A stretch of 64,000 bases of DNA from an uncultured Bacteroidaceae bacterium (GTDB taxonomy: Bacteria; Bacteroidota; Bacteroidia; Bacteroidales; Bacteroidaceae): positions 62,001 through 126,000 of the forward strand of contig CAJGDP010000002.1 of NCBI GenBank assembly GCA_904502235.1, given 5' to 3'. The notes under the pieces were generated by a model, which was not told the origin of the DNA, searched no databases, and worked only from the letters and a program-made list of their open reading frames with translations. Each line of letters opens with the position of its first letter. Within the stretch, counting starts at the first letter, position 1. Below are positions 17,136 to 24,298 of this stretch, in pieces. The position numbers were made by a program, and so were the translations under genes.

Positions 17136-19640
17136 TTATGCTCTTTTAATGTAGGAAGGAATCGATAGTATCCATGCAACAACAATGCTTACAACCATAC
17201 CTGTAGCTCCAAAGAGAAGGAAATTGGCATCGGTGCATTCGCTCATCAGGAATACTACAACTTCGCCTGCAACGAAACCGGCAAGTGCGGCATAACCCTT
17301 GACGCGTTTCATGAATACTGCTATAAAGAACAATCCTCCCAATCCGCTGGTGAGAAGTCCCAATGCTTCGTTGAAGAAGTCGAGGAACGACTGTATGTTC
17401 CATGTAGCCATAAACAGGGCAAGCAACAGTCCTATGATACCGCTGGCCATAGATGCCCAACGGGCTACCACTACAAGTTGTGAGTCGGTAGTGGGGCGGA
17501 AACGTTTCCAGAAGTCAATAGAGAATGCTGTGGCAACGCTGTTGATGTTGCTCGAGATGGTACTCATGGTTGCTGCGAATATGGCGGCAATGAGTGCGCC
17601 GGCTACACCTGCGGGCATCTGGCTCATCATAAAGAATGGGAAGATGGCGTCGGACTGTCCCATGGTTACATCAAGTTCGGCTGGGTGAGTTTTGTAGAAG
17701 GTGTAAAGTCCGGTACCAATCATATAAAAGGCTATAGAAACAAAGACACTCATAACACCATTAACCAATATTCCGCGACCGGCAGATTTTTCGTCGGGAG
17801 TGGTGAGGTAACGTTGAATGACAGTCTGGTCCGATGTATATGATATAAGGTTGTTTGCAAGACCTCCGAGTATTATTACCCACCATGCGGCTTGCGACCA
17901 AGAGTTGCTCCAGTCGAACAAGCGCAGTTTGTCATTGTCAAGTGCTATGTTTATGCATCCGCTTATTCCACCTTCGGTGCCCACTGCCAAATATATAACG
18001 GCAAAGATTGCTCCAAAGACAAGTATCAGGCCTTGTACCACATCCCCCCAAATAACGGCTTCTACACCGCCCATCGTGCAATAGATAATGGTAACCAAGC
18101 CCATAAGTACAATGCACAGGTATATGTCTATTCCCGTTACGGCGGTGAGTGCCAATGATGGTAGGTATAGGACTATTGCCATACGTACAATCATAAAGAT
18201 ACAGAATAGCGTTGATGCCAACATTCGGGTAAAGAGGTTGAAACGCTGTTCCAGTATCTCGTATGCACTGGTGACATTGAGTTTGCGGAAATATGGAAGA
18301 TAATACTTGATGACAGGGAAACTGATGAGTAGAATCATCCATAGCATAGGATAATATGTCCAATCGGTGGTGTATGCCTTGGCTGGGATGGTCATGTATG
18401 TGATGGCTGAAAGCATAGTAGCGTAGATGCTTATACCTGCTGCCCACCATGGGATGCGACCGCCGCCCTTAAAAAAGTCTTCGGCTCCGTTTTCCTTACG
18501 CATAAAATAGACACCCATGCCCAACATTGCTATTAGGTAAATGGCGAGTATTGTCCAGTTGAGCCAACCGAAACTCTTTTCGTTGCTTACTTCGATGTGG
18601 GTAACGTCGGTACTACGCACTCCGGGCATAAGTTCACCGCCGCTATAACTCCAACCGCTTCCTCCTGTTTCGGGAGTGAGGCATGCACCGGCACGTGCCA
18701 GCAGGCTGTCACCGGGCAAGAGTCCCCAAGAGTCGGTGATAGTGTGGTAGGTAAGCACATCCTTGCGGAATTTGTACCACTCAGGTGCGTGACGCAGATA
18801 CATATTGTCCTGCTCTCCTTTTATTGCGCTAAAGAATATATCGTGGTCAACGCCACCAAAGAATAGCACGTGGCTGTAACCCATAGGTGTGCAAGTGCTG
18901 CCTACTATTGCTTGCAGCAGTTGCTCGCGCTTGCCTTCTGTGGCATCATCGGTCCATGCCTGTGCCGGAGATGTGCGTTTCCATTGTTTTGCATTGCCTT
19001 TCTTTAGTTCGGCAATAGAGATATATACGCCATCGGTATGCACCATTGCTTCCATGCCTTCTGCTTTTGGCTGGTAGCCACCAAAGACAAAGAGGGCAAA
19101 GCCACCGGCTGTGTTCTGCACTGCAACACAAGGTTGCAGACGACATCTGTCGGGGAGGGTGGCAGTGGTTGTCCACTCCTTGCCTTCACCGGGGAAAGAT
19201 AGGGCATATACCTTGTCGTTGGGCACTCCGTTGCTCTGTCCGCCAGCCACCCATATCGTGCCATCGTAGTATGTGGCTGCAAAGTTGTCCAATGCTTTGG
19301 GCAAAGAGGCTATTGGCGTGGATGTGCCGTCTATGGCATTTATAAACAAACATTCGCTAAGCGAAGAGGTGGAGTCCATTCCGCCTAAATATACTGCTCC
19401 TCCGGGTACTTGTACGCTGGCTCCGTAAGCTCGTGGGTAATACACTTTCTGTCCGCCATCGGCGCATGGTACATCGGGGAAGTTGCATCCTCCGTAAATG
19501 CTCAGTTCTCCGTTTGTCCAGCTTGCATAATGTCCTGAAACGGCATTGTCAATAGGTGAAGCCGGTGATACAGTAATCTTATTCTGCGCTATAACGAGTG
19601 TGGAGCAGAGTAAGAGTAATAGAAATAGATGTCTTTTCAT
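17136..19640 (-). CDS. Cyclically permuted mutarotase fused to a Na+/solute symporter (sialic acid uptake)
   Basis: An 834-residue fusion. Residues 1-19 are a signal peptide (RHLFLLLLLCSTLVIAQ). Residues 20-345 form a kelch propeller of the cyclically permuted mutarotase type related to NanM, with repeats such as GAVYLGGMD, GTIWVAGGQSN, FALFVFGGY and HVLFFGGVD. Residues 355-834 are an SSS-family symporter with about 13 helices (FFKGGGRIPWWAAGISIYATMLSAITYMTIPAK). NanM converts alpha- to beta-sialic acid, so the fusion would put anomer conversion beside a transporter. It is the last gene of the lyase/epimerase operon. The start is Met at 19640; Met at 19664 has no clear merit. Confidence 0.85.
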   Translation of the reverse strand: MKRHLFLLLLLCSTLVIAQNKITVSPASPIDNAVSGHYASWTNGELSIYGGCNFPDVPCADGGQKVYYPRAYGASVQVPGGAVYLGGMDSTSSLSECLFINAIDGTSTPIASLPKALDNFAATYYDGTIWVAGGQSNGVPNDKVYALSFPGEGKEWTTTATLPDRCRLQPCVAVQNTAGGFALFVFGGYQPKAEGMEAMVHTDGVYISIAELKKGNAKQWKRTSPAQAWTDDATEGKREQLLQAIVGSTCTPMGYSHVLFFGGVDHDIFFSAIKGEQDNMYLRHAPEWYKFRKDVLTYHTITDSWGLLPGDSLLARAGACLTPETGGSGWSYSGGELMPGVRSTDVTHIEVSNEKSFGWLNWTILAIYLIAMLGMGVYFMRKENGAEDFFKGGGRIPWWAAGISIYATMLSAITYMTIPAKAYTTDWTYYPMLWMILLISFPVIKYYLPYFRKLNVTSAYEILEQRFNLFTRMLASTLFCIFMIVRMAIVLYLPSLALTAVTGIDIYLCIVLMGLVTIIYCTMGGVEAVIWGDVVQGLILVFGAIFAVIYLAVGTEGGISGCINIALDNDKLRLFDWSNSWSQAAWWVIILGGLANNLISYTSDQTVIQRYLTTPDEKSAGRGILVNGVMSVFVSIAFYMIGTGLYTFYKTHPAELDVTMGQSDAIFPFFMMSQMPAGVAGALIAAIFAATMSTISSNINSVATAFSIDFWKRFRPTTDSQLVVVARWASMASGIIGLLLALFMATWNIQSFLDFFNEALGLLTSGLGGLFFIAVFMKRVKGYAALAGFVAGEVVVFLMSECTDANFLLFGATGMVVSIVVAWILSIPSYIKRA

Positions 19641-19664
19641 AATTTGATTTCTTTTCTCAAACAA

Positions 19665-19707
19665 TAAGAGGATGGCTCATTTCTTTAGCATCAGGGTCAT
19701 CCTCTTA
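19665..19707. other. Intercistronic hairpin in the sialic acid operon
   Basis: TAAGAGGATG 19665-19674 and CATCCTCTTA 19698-19707 are perfect inverted copies (10 bp) around a 23-base loop. It lies between the epimerase stop and the symporter start, without a T-run on the transcript strand. It may protect or process the mRNA. Confidence 0.5.
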
Positions 19708-19717
19708 GTGGAATTTC

Positions 19718-20893
19718 TTATTTTGTAAGTATGTTACAAAGTTCGTACGACTTTATCATCATACGTGGTATGTGGAACGGACCTTTGAAAATGTTTCCCT
19801 TTGCAGGCTGTGCCACTGTTCCGTCGCGGTGCAGATAGCCGTACCATTCGCCGTATTCTGTGTCGGGAAAGTGTGCGTAGGTCCATTCGCTTATCTGCTT
19901 GTGCCAGATAAGGTATTTGTCGTCGCCTGTAGCCTCGTATGCATAGAGTGTCGCAATGATAGCCTCGGTCTGTGGCCACCAGAATTTCATATCCTGTGAA
20001 TAGTCCTGTGGTGGCAGGTTCTTGCAGTCGCGGAAATTGATGATACCGCCATACTGCTTATCCCAGCCCCATTCCCACGACCAGTCGAGGATTTGTAGAG
20101 CCTGCTGTGTAAGTTCTTTGTCCCAACCGCGGTGTTTTGCCTCTTCGAGCAGGAACCATGCAGTCTCAATGCAGTGTCCCGGGTTAATCAGACGACCGTT
20201 GATGGTGTCGATGAATTCTCCGTTTGTACCTACTGTTTCAAGCAAAGCCTCGAATTCAGGTTTCATGAAATCCTTCAACGATTCAATTGATTCGTTAATC
20301 TGCTGGTCGAGTACCGGGTCGCTGATTACATTGCGTATGCGTGATGCGGTGTTAATTAGAATCATTACCAACGAGTGTCCTTTAGCCTGCAATGCCGGCA
20401 AGTATTTGGGCTCCATGTAACCGGGAGTTGCAACAAACTTGCGTATATCCTTAAAAAGGTTGAGTGCCTTTTCGGCATAGCTCATATCGCCCGAAGCCTT
20501 TGCGTATTCAGCCATGGCTATGGCTGCGAAGCTCTCCGAAAATACATAACGGCGCTTGCGTAGGGGAGTACCGTCTGCCATCACTTCAAAGTACATTCTG
20601 CCGTCGGTGTCAAAGCAGTGAGCCTCGATGAAATCGATAGTGCTTTTTGCAGCAGCCAACCATTCGGGGTTTTTCTCTATGGTGTTGTATGCGAAACTGC
20701 ATACAAAGGCAAAGCGTCCCTGGAACCATACTGATTTTGTACTGTCGATAAGCGAACCGTCACGGTTAACGCATGTATATACACCACCGTTCACGCGGTC
20801 AACTCCGTTCTTAAGCCAAAATGGCATTATGTCGTTTACAAGGTCGTCGCGATACTTCTGCGACCAACCTTTCAAATATTCATTCCAATTCAT
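19718..20893 (-). CDS. AGE-family epimerase (N-acylglucosamine 2-epimerase)
   Basis: Interconverts N-acetylmannosamine and N-acetylglucosamine, or a related 2-epimerisation. The 391-residue (alpha/alpha)6 barrel has the family's conserved catalytic and binding stretches: RFAFVCSFAYNTIEK, NPGHCIETAWFLLEEA, MKFWWPQTEAIIATLYAY and KGPFHIPRMMI. Length matches renin-binding protein and bacterial AGE enzymes (390-420). It is preceded by a lyase and followed by the mutarotase-symporter. Together these suit uptake of sialic acid, cleavage to ManNAc and pyruvate, and conversion of ManNAc to GlcNAc, as in the Bacteroides NanL-NanE route. A cellobiose epimerase role is possible but less likely here. Confidence 0.9.
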   Translation of the reverse strand: MNWNEYLKGWSQKYRDDLVNDIMPFWLKNGVDRVNGGVYTCVNRDGSLIDSTKSVWFQGRFAFVCSFAYNTIEKNPEWLAAAKSTIDFIEAHCFDTDGRMYFEVMADGTPLRKRRYVFSESFAAIAMAEYAKASGDMSYAEKALNLFKDIRKFVATPGYMEPKYLPALQAKGHSLVMILINTASRIRNVISDPVLDQQINESIESLKDFMKPEFEALLETVGTNGEFIDTINGRLINPGHCIETAWFLLEEAKHRGWDKELTQQALQILDWSWEWGWDKQYGGIINFRDCKNLPPQDYSQDMKFWWPQTEAIIATLYAYEATGDDKYLIWHKQISEWTYAHFPDTEYGEWYGYLHRDGTVAQPAKGNIFKGPFHIPRMMIKSYELCNILTK

Positions 20894-20910
20894 AATATTA
20901 TATAATTGTA

Positions 20911-20930
20911 GGGGCGGGGTTTGCCCGCCC
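20911..20930. repeat. GC-rich REP-like hairpin between lyase and epimerase genes
   Basis: GGGCGGG 20912-20918 pairs with CCCGCCC 20924-20930 around gtttg. It is a GC island in AT-rich intergenic DNA and resembles short dispersed palindromes. No second copy was noticed in this window. Confidence 0.5.
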
Positions 20931-20940
20931 AGTAAAATGT

Positions 20941-21858
20941 TTAAAATTTATTGCAACGCTCAAAGAAGTTTATTGCCTCGAGTTCTTTACGCATTGCAGC
21001 CTCCTCTTCGTCGGTCATGTTCTGGAAAGGTGTGCGGTTCTTGCCAAGGTCAAGGCCAATGAGTTTCATTATGCGCTTGCCGCCGACGATATTTCCGCGA
21101 TAGTGGCAGATAACGTTGATTACCTCCTGTGAGAAGTTCTGCAATTCGCGTGCTTTTTCAAGGTCACCGGCATTCCAGGCATCGATGATACCTGCAAGGT
21201 TGCATCCGTTGTAGTTGGTTGTTCCGCCAATGCCGCCCTGTGCTCCGCCCATGGCAAGGCAAGGGAGAATGGTTTCGTCCTGTCCGTGCAACATATCGAA
21301 CTTGCCGTTCTTGTAGAGACGGCACTGGTTGTATTCATACAAGCTCTCGAATGTGTATTTGATACCTGCAAAGTTGGGGATTCTACCGTCAACAGCCTCA
21401 AGGAATTTTACCATAGGCAGGAATGCTCCGTTGAATGCGGGAATATGATAGAAATAGAATGGCAATTCAGGTGCAGCCGAAGCAATCTCTTCGCAATATT
21501 TTACAAGTTCTTCAACTCTGCCCACTTTTGGGAATGGGGGAGCCATTGCACCAATACCGAACACACCCATCTTCTGTGCGTGTTCAGCCATTCTGCGACT
21601 CGATTTTACGCAGGTGCTGCCTACGTGAACAATTATCTTGAAGCCTTCGGGAGCGGCCGCTACCCATGCTTCGGTAAGTTTGATACGCTCCTCTTCGGTG
21701 AGCATATATCCTTCACCCGACGAACCGTTGATGAATACGCCTTTCATTCCGTTCTTTGCCAGCATCTGTGCGTATGCAGGGATGGGCTCGTAATTAACTT
21801 CGCCGTTCTCATAAAATGGAGTGAACGGTGCATCAATCAAACCAATAATCTTTTCCAT
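20941..21858 (-). CDS. N-acetylneuraminate lyase (DHDPS superfamily)
   Basis: Cleaves N-acetylneuraminate to ManNAc and pyruvate by a Schiff base. The 305-residue TIM barrel has the family marks: GLIDAPFTPFYENGEVN at the N terminus, INGSSGEGYMLTEEER, the tyrosine motif FYFYHIPAFNG, and the catalytic lysine in FAGIKYTFESLYEY. The tyrosine context and GEGYML fit NAL better than dihydrodipicolinate synthase, and the neighbours support it. It is the first gene of the minus-strand operon. A divergent MFS gene starts 145 bases away. A -7-like TATTTTTG on the minus strand lies at 21915-21922. Confidence 0.88.
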   Translation of the reverse strand: MEKIIGLIDAPFTPFYENGEVNYEPIPAYAQMLAKNGMKGVFINGSSGEGYMLTEEERIKLTEAWVAAAPEGFKIIVHVGSTCVKSSRRMAEHAQKMGVFGIGAMAPPFPKVGRVEELVKYCEEIASAAPELPFYFYHIPAFNGAFLPMVKFLEAVDGRIPNFAGIKYTFESLYEYNQCRLYKNGKFDMLHGQDETILPCLAMGGAQGGIGGTTNYNGCNLAGIIDAWNAGDLEKARELQNFSQEVINVICHYRGNIVGGKRIMKLIGLDLGKNRTPFQNMTDEEEAAMRKELEAINFFERCNKF

Positions 21859-22003
21859 ATCAGTTATATTTTTAAATGTTGTTGTTTATGTCAATTCTAT
21901 CATACAAAAGAAACCAAAAATATTCAAACATGCAAATCTGTATCGTTTTTGTTTGATAAAGCGCAACAAAATCTTTTTGCAGGTTGTTATGGAATAAGTT
22001 CAA

Positions 22004-23284
22004 ATGAAGAAACTTATGGATAACAACGGCGTTTTAAATGGTAGGAATCCCTTTATGCACGATAACGGAAGACGTGTCTACAAAAAGGGAATATATACGG
22101 GCAAAGGTGTGATAACAATATCGGCATTGATGGGAATATGGTCGGTCTCTGCCTTGACTTCGTTGCCCGGTCTGGCGGTTTCTCCCATTTCTGAAAAGCT
22201 TCTTACAGTGTTTCCTACGGCTACGGATCTTGAAATTCAGATGCTTACCACGCTTCCTTCGCTTCTGATTATCCCTTTTATACTGCTTGCCGGCTTCATA
22301 ACAGAAAAGGTGGGGTATATAAAGTTACTCAATACAGGGCTTTGGCTCTATCTTTTGAGTGGTGCTCTGTACTTCTTCTGTACTTCTATGGCACAACTTA
22401 TTGTTGTAAGTGCCTTGCTTGGCATAGGAGCAGGAATAATAATACCTCTGTCAACCTCTCTAGTGTCAAAATTCTTTTACGGAGCACAACGCACCAAACA
22501 ATATGGTTATGTGTCGGCTTTAACCAATGTTACTCTTGTTGTGGCTACTGCTGTAACAGGGTTCCTTGCCGATATTCAATGGCGCTTGCCGTTTGTGGTT
22601 TATCTGTTGCCCTTGATTTCCATATTCTTGGTTCCGTCAATAAGAGAGAGTGAAAAATCTGTTTCAATCAAAGATGATGTAAAGAAATCAACGGCAGTGG
22701 CGGGTGATGTGGATTACCGCAGGCTTGTGAAGTATATGCTTTACTATCTGCTTATAACATATCTTGTAATGGTGGTAAGTATAAACTTGCCATTCTTGTT
22801 GGGAAAATACGGATACGATAGTGGGGTGTCAGGAATTGTTACTTCCATATTCTTTATTGCAATGATGTTGCCCGGGCTTTTCATTAATCGTATAATAACC
22901 GTATTGCGCAGCTATATTCTGGTTTTCTCGTTGCTGTTGATAGCATTAGGGCTTGTTGATGTCTATTTCAATAAATCCTTGCTGTTCATAATATTGGGAT
23001 GTGTGGCTACTGGTGTGGGATATGGTATTGCGCAACCGTATATCTATGATGTTACGGCGTCGCTTGCACCTCCCCGTAAAACACCGTTTGCTTTGGCTCT
23101 GCTCATGACAATGAATTATGTTGCAATACTTATCTCTCCTTTTGTGGTTGAATGGATGCAGGAACTTTTCGGTAACAAAAGCGAGCGTTTCCCGTTTGTG
23201 CTCAATTCTGTTATAGGTTTGCTTGCGCTTGTGTTCTTGTTTGCGCGTGGTTTGTGGTTGAAATACAATGTAAAGAATGGATAA
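22004..23284 (+). CDS. MFS transporter, candidate sialic acid permease
   Basis: A 426-residue major facilitator protein with 12 hydrophobic segments in two halves. Evidence includes MGIWSVSALTSLPGLAVSPISEKL in helix 1, GFITEKVGYIKLL at the first cytoplasmic loop, and the long central loop near residues 210-235. It is divergent from the lyase operon, the position of NanT-type permeases in Bacteroides, but MFS substrates cannot be read from sequence. If it carries sialic acid, the locus has two unrelated uptake systems. Met1 at 22004 and Met5 at 22016 are both possible starts. It overlaps the EamA gene by 8 bases. Confidence 0.8.
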   Translation: MKKLMDNNGVLNGRNPFMHDNGRRVYKKGIYTGKGVITISALMGIWSVSALTSLPGLAVSPISEKLLTVFPTATDLEIQMLTTLPSLLIIPFILLAGFITEKVGYIKLLNTGLWLYLLSGALYFFCTSMAQLIVVSALLGIGAGIIIPLSTSLVSKFFYGAQRTKQYGYVSALTNVTLVVATAVTGFLADIQWRLPFVVYLLPLISIFLVPSIRESEKSVSIKDDVKKSTAVAGDVDYRRLVKYMLYYLLITYLVMVVSINLPFLLGKYGYDSGVSGIVTSIFFIAMMLPGLFINRIITVLRSYILVFSLLLIALGLVDVYFNKSLLFIILGCVATGVGYGIAQPYIYDVTASLAPPRKTPFALALLMTMNYVAILISPFVVEWMQELFGNKSERFPFVLNSVIGLLALVFLFARGLWLKYNVKNG

Positions 23285-24179
23285 TAAAGTAAAAGGTTCG
23301 GTATCTCTTTTTGTTGCAAGGACTTTCAGTGGCTTGAATGTGAATGCCATGGGATATCTGTTGCCCGTGTGGATTGCTCCATTGGGATGCGTTACTGTGA
23401 GGCTGGTTTTCGGAGCTGTGGCTTTCTGGATAATATCCATTTTCTCAAAGCCTGAGACTGTGACGCTCTACGATAAACTTAAACTCATTGCTTTGGGCGC
23501 GTTCGGAATATTCGGATATATGTCGCTTTATGCTTTGAGTATAAGCTACACCACACCGGTGAATTTTGCGATATTCAATGCTATGCAACCGCTGTGGGTT
23601 ATGGTGGTGAGTGCCTTGCTGTACCATAAAAGCATCGAAGGGCGTAAACTTACAGGGCTTGCGATAGGGTTTGCCGGAGCTTTGCTGTGTATCTTGTCGG
23701 AACCTTTTACGGGAACAGCTTCCGATACGCATCTTGGTAATTTTTTTGCAGTTCTTTCTTCGGTGATATATTCTGTATATCTTGTTCTTTCGGCAAGGTT
23801 CGTGGGGCATGTACCTATTGTGAGTATTCTTAAATACACTTTCACTTCAGCAGCGGTTGTTGCAGTGGTGGTGTCGATGTTTGTCGGTTTTGATGCTCCA
23901 ATGTTCGAGGGCGAAGCGCATTACAAGCCATTGCTTGTCCTGTTATTCGTTCTTGTTTTTCCCACAGTTGTTACCTATTTCCTTATACCGATTGGAATGA
24001 AATATCTTGATAGTGCAGTGGTTGCATTGTATGGTTATGTAACTTTGATTGTTGCCACTTCGGTTTCGTATCTTTTGGGACTCGACAAGTTCGACCCGGT
24101 GATTCTGCTTTCTTTGCTATTGATAGGTGCAAGTATATATTGGGTGGGTACAGCTGAAAAGAATAATGGAAAAGTGTGA
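23277..24179 (+). CDS. EamA/DMT-family transporter
   Basis: A 300-residue inner-membrane protein with ten predicted helices arranged as two EamA repeats (residues 10-140 and 155-295). The repeats show YALSISYTTPVNFAIFNAMQPLWVMVVSALLYHKSI and FLIPIGMKYLDSAVVALYGYVTLIVATSVSYL. Members export or import small metabolites; the substrate is unknown. Its start overlaps the MFS stop by 8 bases, so the two are co-translated, and it may export by-products of the same pathway. Confidence 0.8.
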   Translation: MDNKVKGSVSLFVARTFSGLNVNAMGYLLPVWIAPLGCVTVRLVFGAVAFWIISIFSKPETVTLYDKLKLIALGAFGIFGYMSLYALSISYTTPVNFAIFNAMQPLWVMVVSALLYHKSIEGRKLTGLAIGFAGALLCILSEPFTGTASDTHLGNFFAVLSSVIYSVYLVLSARFVGHVPIVSILKYTFTSAAVVAVVVSMFVGFDAPMFEGEAHYKPLLVLLFVLVFPTVVTYFLIPIGMKYLDSAVVALYGYVTLIVATSVSYLLGLDKFDPVILLSLLLIGASIYWVGTAEKNNGKV

Positions 24180-24186
24180 TTTTGCT

Positions 24187-24225
24187 ATCTGATTAAAGAC
24201 TTTTTGTGTATTTTCTTAATCAGAT
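24187..24225. other. Hairpin after the EamA gene
   Basis: ATCTGATTAA 24187-24196 pairs perfectly with TTAATCAGAT 24216-24225 around a 19-base loop. It lies just after the EamA stop and before the protease gene. It could be a weak terminator or an operator. Confidence 0.35.
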
Positions 24226-24298
24226 TCTCATAATTTGATGAAAAATAACTAATTTTGCATCAAATTGTCTAAATCGTCACAGTAGCAAAATACACAAT

